Source: Cercospora beticola (Eukaryota; Ascomycota; Dothideomycetes; Mycosphaerellales; Mycosphaerellaceae). Taken from it: a stretch of 64,000 bases of DNA. Where the stretch lies: assembly GCF_033473495.1 (NCBI RefSeq), contig NC_088937.1, positions 1-64,000 of the forward strand, written 5' to 3'. Of the stretch, positions 1 through 12,400 are shown in pieces (the first letter of the stretch is position 1; the number at the start of each line of letters is the position of its first letter). Position numbers and translations under genes: made by a program. The notes under the pieces were generated by a model. The model saw nothing but the letters and a program-made list of their open reading frames with translations. It searched no databases and was not told the origin of the DNA.

Positions 1-167
1 CCCTAACCCTAACCCTAACCCTAACCCTAACCCTAACCCTAACCCTAACCCTAACCCTAACCCTAACCCTAACCCTAACCTAACCCTAACCCTAACCCTA
101 ACCCTAACCCTAACCCTAACCCTAACCCTAACCCTAACCCTAACCCTAACCCTAACCCTAACCCTAA
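1..167. repeat. Telomere repeat array (CCCTAA)n
   Basis: Twenty-eight head-to-tail CCCTAA units run from base 1 to base 167. One unit is short (CCTAA, 79-83). The C-rich strand reads 5' to 3' inward, so this is a left chromosome end; the complementary TTAGGG is the standard telomere repeat of filamentous ascomycetes. No degenerate units appear at the inner edge; the array stops cleanly at AAG. Confidence 0.99.
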
Positions 168-440
168 GAGTATAATAGGCGTAATATAGGTTATAATACT
201 ACTATTATTATTCTAGGTTATACTAGCTATAGATAAAAAAGTATAATAGTAGAGAGTACTAGATATATAGAAGAAAGTAACTACGTTTCGGATCTAAGTT
301 AGCGTAGCTATAAGTAGAACTATAACTACGTATATACTATATAGTAGAATAGTACCTAAGTTTTTAATATATATAGTTTTAATAGCTTTCTATTCTCTAG
401 TAATCTATATATTCTCTAAGCCTAAGTATTATTATTAGTA
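168..440. other. AT-rich, RIP-mutated spacer next to the telomere
   Basis: This is 273 bases of TA-rich sequence with essentially no CpA or TpG. I see no gene, no ATG and no recognisable repeat in it. It supplies the left flank and target site of the retrotransposon that follows. Confidence 0.7.
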
Positions 441-445
441 TAAGC

Positions 446-675
446 TATTAGAAAGTATAGTCTAGTTAGTTATTCTAAGAGATACTTTAGGAATTAGAAT
501 TAGGTAATATAAGTTATATAATACTAGGTTATATAATCTAGCTAATACCTATCTTAGAAGTAAGATATAACTTATAACTAACTAATATAATTAACTTAGT
601 TAGTTCCTACTTATTATCTCTACTTCTACTATATTATACCTATCTAATAAGTACCTATAAGAATATAATTCGATA
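446..675 (+). repeat. 5' LTR of the copia element
   Basis: 230 bp, starting TATTAGAAAG and ending AATTCGATA. It matches 6352-6581 base for base apart from scattered C/T and G/A differences. The next bases (from 676, GATTATAAGCTCGAG) sit where a primer-binding site should be, but RIP prevents a tRNA assignment. Confidence 0.93.
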
Positions 676-3600
676 GATTATAAGCTCGAGTTTATAGAGA
701 GGCTCTAAGTAGTAAGAGTTAGCTTTCTTATTCTTAAAGTAATACGTATTACCTCTTATAGAACCTATAGTATTAATTAGGTAAAGAAGTAGAAAAAGAA
801 TATAAAAGAGACTAGAAGTATATTCTATCTATACTATCTAGAAGCTTTAGAAGATTCTAGTTATAAGCTAGAAGTCTCTAAAAAGTAAATAAAATAGAGA
901 AAAGCTTAGTAAAGTATACTCTACTTTAAAAGAGAAGTATACTAAAAGAGTATAAAAAGGAAAGGATTAGCTTTAGACTATAGTACCTAAGTAGATAAAA
1001 CTAGGCCTAAATACTAAGTACTACTAATACTTTAGAACTAGCTAGTAGTACTTTTCTAAGAAGGTAGATCTTTTAGAGGTTCTCTACTTAAGAACCTAAC
1101 TAACTTCTCTAAGAGAGAAGAGTTCTTAAATATCTTAGCTAAAAGAGAAGAGTCTTAGTAACTAAAGAAAATAGAAATCTAGAAGCTACTAATTAGATTA
1201 AAAGAGCTTATATTTCTAGAGTTTAGATTTATTTATTTAATTTTATAGAAATAGATTTAATAAGTAAATTAGATAGAAGAAGAATACTAATTCTAATAAG
1301 AGAGAACTAGAAACTATAGTTTAAGCTATAGAAGAATATACTTAGAAAAAAAGAAATCTTTTAGATAATTTTAGACTTAAAGAGATTATTAGTATCTACT
1401 CTAGCTAAATCTAAAGTATCTAAGACTTTATTAAGTAAAAGGAAAGGTACTATCTTTTTAGAGTTTAGCCTAAAATAGTAGAAGGATAATATAAAAGTAA
1501 TTTATATTCTAATAGAAAGTCTTTATATAGATAACTAAAATAAAGTAATAGATAAAATAAGAATATATAATATCTAGATAAAGCTATATAAGAAATATAG
1601 TAAAGTCTAATAGATATATATAATAGCTATTATCTAAGAATTTATAACCTTTAAGATAGAACTAGAGAATATAATTAGGAAATTATAGATCTACTTTAGT
1701 AATCTTAGAAGAAGGATTATAGAGATTAACTAGAGAGAGTTATACTATAAGACTCTTAATATAAGAATTAAGTATTTACTCTTTATACTTCTAGCTAAGT
1801 ATAAAAGTATAAAGTAGACTATCTAAGCTTAGAAGAACTTAGACTCTAAAGAAATCCTCTAACTCTTTAAAGTAGAGAAGTTAATATAGTATAGATACTA
1901 GTTCTAAGAAATAGTAATATTTACTAAAAGAAGAGAGACTTAAAGTATAAAGCTAAAATATTATCTATATAACTAGAAATATTTTAGAGGTATTACTAAG
2001 TATCTATACTTTAATAAAGCTAAGAGAACTATTAACTTAAAATAGGCTAATAGAGTAGAGAAGAGAAGAATACTACTTAGAGAAAGTACTTTTAGAAGGA
2101 GATCTTTACTAGATAGAGAAGTATTAAAAAAAATAGTAAAGAAACTTAACTTAAAAGTCTAATCTCTTAAGAAGAGATAAAGCTTAAGAAAGTTTTCTAA
2201 GAAAGTATATACTACTTAAAAAGATATAGAACTTTCTATAGTATCTAAAGTATCTTAATCTCTATTAGAGAATAATAATATTAATAAAGTTATATACTTA
2301 ACTATAGAAGTAAAAAGTAAGTATATACTATTAAGATAGCTACTTAACTCCTATACTTTATTATATATAACTAACTAAGAATTACTTTTTAGAGAACTAA
2401 AACCTCTTTAGAGGAAAAAGTAGATTAAAGTTAGAAGTAGCTATCTAATAGCTATATATATAGAAGATATAGTAATAGATAGGAGAAGAGGAAAGTAGAT
2501 TATTCTTAAAAATATTCTCTTTATATCTAGTCTAGGAGTAAATCTTATTTCTTAGAGCTAATTTAGCTAGTAGTATAGTATTTAACTACTAAAATTTATA
2601 CTTATTTTATTATCTAGGAAACTAGTTATCTAGATAAAACTATTAGAAGGAATACTATTTATTAAGGAGATTAATAATATATTATAGGAGCTTATAATAT
2701 TATACTTTAATTAAAAATAAGAGAATAAAGCCTATACCTTTAAAGCCTAGGAAAAGACCTAAGAATAGTAGAAGCTTTAGTATAGAAAACTTATATATTT
2801 TAGAGAGAGTTTTCTTAGAAACCTATATAAAGTATCTAACTTAAAGGCTTAGATTCCTATTCTAAAGGAATACTAACTTTATAGAGTATATTTCTTAGTA
2901 AAAATAAAGAAATATAGAAAGAAAAAAACTAAGAGAAAACTCTAAAGGTTATCTCTAGTTTCTATTAATATTTATAGTCCTTTACCTATCTTAAGATTAG
3001 GATATAAATAGTAGCTTAAGATTATTAATAACTTCTTAAGAAAGAAATAGACTTTCCTAATAAAGTCTAGAGAAGATATACTAAGTATCCTTAGAGACTA
3101 GAAAGTAAAAGCTAAGCTATAATTAGGAAATTCTCTCTAGATTATAAGAAGTAATAGAGTAAGAGAGCTTCTTACTATACTAAAGTAGTAGAAGAAGAAC
3201 TATAGAATTTTCTTCTATATAACTAAAGTATATAACTCTATCTAGAATAGAGTAGTTAAAAAGTTAGTCTAAACCTCTAAAGACTATATAAGAGTAATAC
3301 TAGAAGATACTTATATACCTATTAAATTCTAGCTAGAAGCTTTAGTAGCCTATATAGTTATTAGAAACTCTCTTTCTAATAGCCTAGAAATTAATAGATT
3401 TAAAGTATTACCTAAGGAAGCCTTTTTAGATATTTAACTCTTAGTATTATACTTTAGAGTTTAGAGTTATAAAGTAGTAGTCTATATAGATCCTAAGTTC
3501 TAGCTAGTAGAGATAAGATTAGATAAACTAATAAATAGAGATAAAGATACTATATTTATTAGATATATTCTAGATACTACTAAAATATAGCTCTTCTAGG

Positions 3601-6351
3601 AGCCTAATATAAGAGCTATTAAAGCCTATAATACTACTACTTAGTTTAAGTATAAGAAAGGAGGAGATATAGAGCTAAATATTCCTAAGCTTAATTAAAT
3701 AAGTAGTATACCTATTAGAAACCTAGTTAGTAGACCTCTAAAGAAGCTAATAGTAGTTATACTTTCTATAGCTACTATACTTATAGCTATAGTAACTAAA
3801 CTTATAGGTCCTAGCTAAATACTCTTTATATAGTTACTACTTCTACTAAAGAATAAGAAGAAGTACTAGAGAATAGAAGATCTAGAAGAAGAAAACTCTA
3901 GAGAACTATAACTCTAGTAGAAGAAAAGTAGAACTACTAAACTACCTAAGCTAAGCTAGGAAGTTAATAGATAAGCTAGTCCTAGTACTAGTAGAAGACT
4001 ATATTCTAAAGTAAAAGGATTAAATATTATATAGTAGGACCTATAAGGAAATAGAGATTAGAAGAGGAACTAAAACTAAACTTATAGCTAAAAGAAAAGG
4101 AAATCTATCTTAAATAAAGAACTAGGCCTAGAGCTAAAAGCTTATAGTATAGTAATAAAATAAGTACTTTAGAAGAGATAGAGAGAATATAGATAGAAGG
4201 AGGAGCCTAGTACTAAGTATTATAAGATATTTCTAAGCTAAGTCTAAAGCTAAGAATAGAAGTAGATTTAGAAAGCTCTATTAGAGGTCTAGGAGTTTAT
4301 ATTTATAGTAATTACTCCTTAAGTCTCTATATAGAGATAAGAGGTATCTATTCTAAAGTCCTATAAAGAGATAATTTAGAATTCTAAATAGAGATATATA
4401 TAGGAAGATATAGTCTAAAAGGAACTAACTATATTAAGAAGTAATAATACCTAGATAAAGGTTATTCTACCTAAAGAAGCAAACCTTATTATATCTAAGT
4501 AGGTATTTAATATAAAGAGATTAATTAGTAGAGCTATTAAGAAGTTTAAAGCAAAACTAGTTATAAGAGGTTTCTTTTAGAAGTTTAGAGTTAATTTCTA
4601 GAAGACCTTTATACTAATAGTTAAGTATAATACTTTAAGAGTATTTATAGCTATAGTTTATAAGAAGGACCTAGAACTCTACTAAGTAGATATAAATAAT
4701 ATATTTACTAAGAGTAAACTTTAAGAGGAAATCTTTATAATTCTACTACTAGGAGTTAAGATTCTATCTAATATAGTTCTATAAATTCTAAGAAGCTTAT
4801 ATAGACTAAAGTAAGTAGTAAGAGACTAGAACAAACTCTATATCTTAAAGTTAAAATAGATTAGGTTTATATAATTAGAAGTAGACCTATATCTTCTTAT
4901 TTACTAGGAAAGGAATATTCTAATTCTAACCTATATAGATAATATTCTAATTATAGTACTAAAGCTAGAAGATATACTTTAGTTTAAGGAATAGCTAGGT
5001 AAGGTATTTAAGATTAAAGATCTTAGAGAACTAGAGAAAATCCTTAGAATAAAGTTAATAAGAGATAGATAAGCTAGAACTCTAAAGCTTAATTAAGAAT
5101 ACTTTATCTAGAAGAACTTTATAAAGCTAGGAATAACTAAGAAGATAGCTAACCTAACTCTCTTACTAATAGATAGTTATAATAGCCTAAAACTAATAGG
5201 CTTATATAATAAGAGAAGGAATAAGATAGAGTACTAAAGCTAAACTAGTACCTAGATATAGCCTATAGTTATAATAAGACTAGATATTACTTTCTCTTTT
5301 AGAAGGTTAAGCTTATACGTTTTAGACCTAACTAAGAGGTATATATAAGCTCTAAAGAAACTAGTAAGATACCTAAGGTTATTCTAAGACTTAGAACTAA
5401 TATTTAGAAGAAATAGAGAAAGCCTAATAGAATATTTAGACTCTAACTATATAATAGATAAAGTAGATAGAGTCTTAATCCTTAGGAGTATCTTCTTCCT
5501 TTATAGAGCTCTAGTTTCTTAGATAAGTAGGAAGCAAAAGTCTATTATAATATTAATAATAGAAGCTAAGTATATAGCTATAAATATATATATAAAGTAA
5601 TCTTAGTTCCTAGTAGTACTCTTAAGAGAGATAGACTATATAGAGTTAGTAGGAGAATACCTATTCTAACTAACTATAAAAGTATATTCTAATATAGTAA
5701 GAGAACTAAAGCTAGTATAAATTATAGGAGATAATTAGATAGCTTTAACTCTTATTAAGGATATATATATCTATAAGAGATCTAAATATATTAATATTAT
5801 ATATAACTATATTAGATATCTCTAGTAGTAGAGGAAAGTTATAGTAGAATATATTCTAATAAAAGAGATAGTTACTAATAGCCTAACTAAACTAAAGAGT
5901 AGGCTATAGTTTTAAGAGTTTATAAAATAACTCTAGCTTATATAGAAAAGGGCAAAAGATTCTAGCTCTAACTATAGATTAAACTCTAGACCTAGAATTA
6001 ATAAAAGAGGATACTTAATTAAGAGATATATAATATCCTTAATTAGGTAATATTAAGCCTAGGAGTTATACTATAGAAGAAGTAGCTTACTATACTTAAT
6101 AAGTAATTAGGATCTAGGAATCTATATATAGTCTAAAAGGAAAAGCCTAGTAGAGAAGTAAAAACGAAGCTATCCTCCTTATAGTATATACTAGAAGAAA
6201 GCTTCGTCGATATTAGGCTAAGGAGTTAAACTAAAATAGATTAGGTATATAGCTCTAACTATATAACTATAGTACCTAATAACTTATTATAATTTAGAGA
6301 TAGATTTAAATATAGGAATATAGATAGAAGACTATCTAGCCTAAGTAGAAG
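676..6351 (+). pseudogene. Decayed copia gag-pol
   Basis: What is seen: near 2335-2375 the plus strand reads *LLN-S-T with local context matching the copia protease start W-L-L-D-S once TAG is read as Trp and AAC as Asp. Around 2770-2850 a GAG-pre-integrase block (W-Y-R-K-L...LRNLYKVSNLK) is followed at 2940-3430 by an integrase core. At 4555-4740 reverse transcriptase begins (KLVIRGFF... LYQVDINN). At about 4930-4955 it reads YIDNILII, the decayed YVDD catalytic box. At 5525-5640 RNase H carries RKQKS and EAKYIAI (family: SRKQ...STEAEY). The frame is kept across long stretches, so decay is by transitions, not indels. Confidence 0.88.
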
Positions 6352-6581
6352 TATTAGAAAGTATAGTCTAGTTAGTTATTCTAAGAGATACTTTAGGAAT
6401 TAGGATTAGGTAATATAGGTTATATAATACTAGGTTATATAACCTAGCTAATATCTATCTTAGAAGTAAGATATAACCTATAACTAACTAATATAATTAA
6501 CTCGGTTAGTTCCTACTTATTATCTCTACTTCTACTATATTATATCTATCTAATAAGTATCTATAAGAATATAATTCGATA
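6352..6581 (+). repeat. 3' LTR of the copia element
   Basis: 230 bp copy of 446-675, followed directly by the second TAAGC target duplication (6582-6586). Confidence 0.93.
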
Positions 6582-6756
6582 TAAGCTATAATATATATAT
6601 ATAGTTATATAAACTCTAGAGATAAGTATAGTAGAACTTAAGGACCTTATAAGAGCTACTTTTAGTAACCTTATTAGATAGCTTAATATCGAGTTTAGTA
6701 AGAATAGCTTATAATAACTCTATTAATATTTCTATAAGTAATTAGTAAAATAAACT

Positions 6757-6850
6757 AGAAACTCTACTATTAGGTTTTCCGACTAAAAACTCTACTATTA
6801 GAGTTTATAGTTATTTTCGTCTAAAACTCTAATAATATAGTTCTTAGTTA
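6757..6850. repeat. Cluster of the dispersed palindromic repeat (ACTAGAAACTCTA arms)
   Basis: Three partly mutated copies lie at 6757-6780, 6786-6813 and 6823-6848. The middle copy keeps both arms (AAACTCTA / TAGAGTTT) round a CTAT loop. It belongs to the same repeat seen at 8211, 9450, 15396, 18098, 21800 and 24502. Confidence 0.65.
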
Positions 6851-8200
6851 GTTTAGTAAATAACTTACTTACCTACTCTCGTCGCGCTATCTCTATCTCG
6901 TAGGCGCGCTATATAACTATTATAATAGCTATAATAGTCTTTCCTAGTTCTATATTATTATAGTTATACCTAGTACTATATACTATAGCTATATACTTTA
7001 TAAGATATAGTATACCTTAAGCCTACTATAGTTTTAATTTAAAGCTATAAAAGGAAATAGAGAAATCGATACTAGTAACTATATTAGACTTAGAGAGGTT
7101 AGTCTCGATATCTAGACCTAGTTATATAATATATTCTATAAAGTTTAGTAGTATAGTACTCTTAGAGTATATTATATAATTAAGCTTAGCGAATAACTTA
7201 TAATTATAAATATAAGTACTATCGATACTAGCCTTGCCTTCTTATATAGCTTTATCTATATAGTCTACTAGAGAGAGGTCGAATTTATAAGATTAGATAG
7301 TACTATTATCTATAAAACTAAGAGAGAAAGCGTTTATATAATCGCTATAAACGACGTCGATTATATTAATCGCCTATTTAATATTCTATAGTCGCGTTAT
7401 ATTATTCTATTTATCGATATTCCTAATTTATATTTTTATAATAGTAAGTTTATTCTCTAGATTAGTAACGATATCGTCCTAGTCTATCGTCTTATCTATC
7501 TAACGTACCTATTCTCGTATAGCTAAGTCTAACTTACTATAACTAGCTATCTAGAAAGCTATTTCCTACTAGTATAGTTACTCTACGATATTCTAAAGAC
7601 TAGCTATATATATAGTATAGTAGGCGACTTTACCTATAACTAGTTTACTACTAACGTTTATAGTTACTAGATAGTAATAGTCTAGCGTTAGCCTCTCTAA
7701 AGTCTTACTCTCTCTAGCTTTAGTTACTTAATATCTATTATACTATATAAAGAGATAGAGAATATAGTATAGGTTCTTTCTATAAAAGCTAGAGAAAATA
7801 TTCGATAGATAATAAACTAGTATAGCGGACCTTCTAGGTAGTACTAGTATACTATAATATAAATTAGTAGTAGGAGAGTTTTTAACTATTTTATTAGAGT
7901 TATTCTTTAAGCGTTCTATAATATCTAGTACTTCGTATACGAATACGTAGTAGTACTAGATAGTACGAGTATAGTTATTTAGCTAGTTATATAGTATAAT
8001 ATTATTATCGGCGATAGCGCCGAGAGCGATATACTTAGAAGTAAGAGAAGTAATAGAGTCCTTATTCTTAACTAACTATTAGATAATAGTTTTAGACTTT
8101 AATATATTACTATATATAAGCTTACTCTTATCCTTCTATATTAAATCGAAATACTAAAAAGAAATTAGTTCTATATAGAGGAATTAGATATATAAATAGA
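6850..8200 (-). pseudogene. Unidentified decayed ORF, minus strand
   Basis: Read on the minus strand from about 7550 down to 6830, one frame gives some 240 codons interrupted only by TAG and TAA of the kind RIP makes from TGG, CAG or CAA. The translation has normal protein character (for example SYSKLDLAIREQ, then TNLENKLTIIK, later IARREQVSKLFTK) with many charged residues and possible coiled-coil content. Competing frames give low-complexity Arg/Tyr/Gln strings, so this one looks real. I do not recognise the family. It lies downstream of the helicase pseudogene on the same strand, between two clusters of the palindromic repeat. Its upstream limit was not resolved. Confidence 0.4.
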
Positions 8201-8210
8201 AGAAAGTAAC

Positions 8211-8268
8211 TAGAAACTCTACTATTAGAGTTTTTAGTTAGAAACTCTATCGATAGGATTTTTAGTCG
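8211..8268. repeat. Two copies of the dispersed palindrome
   Basis: At 8211-8240 lies ACTAGAAACTCTA, a CTAT loop and TAGAGTTTTTAGT, a 13-base inverted repeat apart from one RIP-type change. A second, weaker copy follows at 8241-8268. Confidence 0.8.
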
Positions 8269-8269
8269 T

Positions 8270-9449
8270 TTTAATCTAATTCGTATAGCTATAGAGTAAT
8301 AATAAAAGAGAAGGAACTATATTCCTTAGTATAGAGGAATAGAGCAAATATAATAAAATAAGAAATAGATAGTAGGTACTTAAGCCTAGTTTACTTAGGC
8401 CTACTATTAGTATTACTTTTTATAGCTTCTCTAGTAGCTAGATAAAAGTCGTAAGTAAATCTCTAAAAGCCTTTTAGATATATATCCGGAAGTATAAAAT
8501 CGGTACCGACTTATTATTAGTTAGTATAGCTTTAGTAATATTAGCGACCTAGATACCGAGATCTTTAGTAGTTAGTAATAAGTATATAGTACCGAGATTA
8601 GAGTAGGCCTATACTACTAGATCGTCGAGATAGTATTAGTATTACTTTATAGCGCGCTCTATCTCTAGTAGAGCTAGCTCTTCTATATTTAACTCTTTAG
8701 CGCCTAGTTAGCTAGGAGTTACTTTCGCTTTTAATCTACTAGGTATTACTTTTACTCTCGACTTCTTTAGGATCGAGCCTAGCGTTTCTAGCTAGTTCTA
8801 GGAAAGCGTATACTTCCTACCTCGAGCTATAACTATAAATCTAACTCGATTAGAATCGTAGAATTTTAATAGATAAAATAACTAAAAAGTCTACTAGTAG
8901 AGTTTTCTAATTAAAGAAGGAGGACGACGTAGGTACTAGAGCGGTAGAAGTTAATATAAGTAGAAAAGTTTAGAAGTAGCGATAGCGAGTATTTATACTA
9001 TAGAAGGGCGTACGCGCTACTAGTAGTAAGTAAACAAATTTTATTTACTCGCGTCTAGTATATATATTAGTATATACTATCTACTAATTAGAATCGCTAA
9101 TAGCTCTACTCTATATCTAGAAGCTACTCGTATATACTATAGCTTCTACTACGGGCTAATTAGAGCGATATAGCTACTATAGCTACCTAGAAAATAAAGC
9201 TATAAAGCTATTATAACTATAACTAAAGTTAGGCCGAAAGGTACCTAGATAACTAATATTCCCTATTAATAGAGTTTCTAGTTACTACTATAGAAATATT
9301 ATATATACTATAGAGAGCTATAGTAGTATATCGAGTACTATAGGCTACGAGGATAGTATATAACTATATTTATAAAGCGAAACTAGGCCTATATAATATA
9401 AATTAACTAGATATCCTATCGGTAGAATACTCGCTCGTTACTCGGAAAC
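8270..9449. other. RIP-mutated DNA without a recognisable gene
   Basis: AT-rich sequence lacking CpA/TpG. I could not read a convincing decayed protein in either direction. A half-copy of the palindrome (TAATAGAGTTTCTAGTTAC) lies near 9276. The stretch may include the 3' end of the helicase pseudogene that runs toward it. Confidence 0.5.
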
Positions 9450-9477
9450 TAAACTCTAATAATAGAGTTTCTAGTCG
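9450..9477. repeat. Dispersed palindrome copy
   Basis: AAACTCTAATAATAGAGTTT followed by CTAGTCGA: intact inner arms and a retained right outer arm. It lies near the 3' limit of the helicase pseudogene. Confidence 0.8.
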
Positions 9478-9499
9478 ATTTCGGTCGCTAGTCGGTTTT

Positions 9500-12400
9500 A
9501 TAACTCTAAACCTTAGTCGAATATTAGTAATTATATCTCTATCGTAGTTCCTAGTCTATTATATTCGTCGATTATATTTAGTATTATATAGTCGGATCGT
9601 TTAAAAAGCTCTACGAGAGTAAAGGTAACGACGATAACGCCTTAGATAGTATCTCTACCTCCGAAGAGAACCTTCGTATAAATCTAGTCGAAATACTAGT
9701 CTAAATTAGTAGAAGTATAGATAAAAGTAGAGAGTAACTATAGGCGCTAGGTTTAGAATATAGTAATATATATAGGAAATATAATATTATAGAAACGATA
9801 CGTTAGGCTAGTCTATAAGTATAACTTATAGACGATAGGCTAGAGCTATAAGTAGTAGAAGTAATAGGAGTATAGTACGAGATAGATACTATTATAGTAA
9901 TAGTTAGTATACTTTCGGATATCTAGAACTATACCGAAGTTAGTATAATACTTAAAATTATATTTAGCGTCGACGCTATAGACTATATAGTACGTATATC
10001 GCCTAACGTATATAGCGAGGTAGATCTAATACTATTTAATTAAAGTAGCGTCTATAGTAAGCTATCGGACTATTTCCTCTATATTTCTATATAGTAGAGA
10101 GTCGTTAGTAGGATCGGAGACGTCTATTATATCGTCGCTTATAGTATATATATATATACTATATAGCGCGTCGTTAGGACCGGAATATATATAAGATATA
10201 ATAGAGCTATCGAGATAGATACTTAATATACTATAATAATAGATATATCTAGATAGAAACGCGTCGATTACTTAGGCTTTATATTAAGGTTAGAGCGAGA
10301 GGTTTATATAGTCGGGTACGTAGTTATAATCGTCGCCGACTACGATAGTAGAAGAAGGCTACTATAGAGTAGGAAGTAGTATAACGCTCGTCGTAAGTAT
10401 ACTATCTTACCTAGCTCGGCTAGTCTTCTAACTAAAACGTAATAATAAGTTAATCTTCCTAAAATAGATAATAATATATATATAGAGATAATCGAAGCTC
10501 TTAGCTAGCGCCTATATTATAATTAATAGTCTAGACCTATTATCTATAAGCTAATAGTTAATAATATTAGCTTTCTTCTTAGGCGAGCTAGACTCGGATA
10601 TATATAAGTAGTACTCGAACTAAGACGTAATATATATAGCCTACGAGTAGTAATTTATATATATAATTACTTTATCCTTCCTAGCTATAAACGTATATAG
10701 AGAATATATATACTTCTAGATAATATTTTATAACTAGTCGAGTTTATTATCCGAGTCGTCTCGAGGACTTCTAGCTAGTCTCGTTCGTATAGTATACCGA
10801 ATATTTAGGTAGTTTATAGACGTATAGAGAATTAAAGAGTCCTTTAGAAAGTTCTACTACTTAAACTTCTACTCTATTATTAGTAGTAGCGATATAGTAA
10901 AGTAAACGAACTACGTCTATACTACCTAGATCTATAGTAGTTATAGGACGTATTTGCGATAATATATAGCGACTACTATAAGGTAATATTCGTCTATTAT
11001 AATATAGTCTAAGCGATTATTAGCGATAAGGTACTAGATATACTTAAGGAAGTCGGGAGACGTAGCTATCTTAGCGCTAACGAGTACTAGTAGATAGTTA
11101 GGCCTCTAGCTTATCGACTATTCTATATATAATAATCTATACTTCTATAGCCTCTATACTATATCTACTTATAGAGATATAAGCGGAAGGATTATAATTA
11201 TAATAGTAGCTATAAGAAGAAAGTAAGAAAGTATAAAGAGAAGTAACTTCCCTACTCTAGTCGCTATAATTATAACTACTTTCTTACGGCCGGATATAAT
11301 AGCCTCGAGTATCTATAGCTAATATTAGGATTGCTATTCGAAGTCGCGCTAGCTAGTAAGCCTCCGACTAATATCTAGAAGGATATCGCTACTAGATATA
11401 ATACGCCTATACCTACGATAAGTATTTAACCGCCGGACTATATCGGATTAAGCCTCGGTATTAATAGAGTAACGATCGTTACCTATACTCTATTCGAATA
11501 ACTAATCTACGCTCTATAATATATACTAGATTTTAGACGCCTATCGACCTATACTAATTAGCCTATTCTAGATATTAGCGGCTTTAGTTTAATTAGTATA
11601 TAAATAATTAACTATAAAGATTATATAGTTATACTATATAGTAAGAGCGAACGTATCGCTATCGGTATTATATTCTTAGTCGTTATCGATATTAGTAGAT
11701 ATATCGAAATAGATTATATCTATAGCTAAAAGAGACTTTATAATAGTAACTATAAGCTATCGCTAGTTAGCGATCTTTAGTATAGGAATATAGTACTAAG
11801 TAGAGATAGCTTCTAAGGAACGTAAGAGGCTTTTACTATCCTATAGTTTCCTATAAGACTTAAATAAATAAGAAGATAGCTTATATTCTAGGAATAGCTC
11901 CTATAGCGCCTTCTAACGTATAGGAAGAACGTATATAATATAGTCGATAAGTAGATACGCTAGCGTAGAAGGGACGAAACGGATATTATACTTCGAGCGC
12001 CTAGTAATTACCTAGCCTTTATAATAGCGTAGATATATTATAACCCGACTATTTATAAGAGAGATATTTCGGTTTATATTAGTATTATACTATATTATAT
12101 ATAAGAATTTAGTTTATTATACCGGCTACCTACTAGTAACGTATAATAGGATAGCTATACTCTATAAGAAGGCCTAGGCGCTTACCTTATACGAATATAG
12201 TATAGTATACTACTAGCGGAGTATTATCTCTTCTACGTTATAGAGGAATACGTTAGCTATAGTAGAGATCGATATAATTTTATCTAGTACGAGCTCGCCT
12301 ATACTAGCGAGTAAGAGAAGGTTAGTAGTATATTTTATAAAGCTAAATCTAGGCTACGAATTTGCGTCTATATTATATAAGTATATAGGCTATAGCCGTA

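Larger units (their letters stand above)
446..6581 (+). mobile_element. Full-length Ty1/copia LTR retrotransposon, RIP-inactivated
   Basis: The element is about 6.1 kb, bounded by two near-identical 230 bp LTRs (446-675 and 6352-6581) and flanked by the 5 bp duplication TAAGC (441-445 and 6582-6586). Each LTR now begins and ends with TA, as expected when canonical TG...CA termini suffer RIP on both strands. Decayed protein motifs read on the plus strand in the order protease, integrase, reverse transcriptase, RNase H, which is the copia order (gypsy elements place integrase last). It is dead: every reading frame is full of TAG and TAA. The two LTRs differ mainly by C/T and G/A changes, so divergence cannot be used to date insertion. 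Confidence 0.93.
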
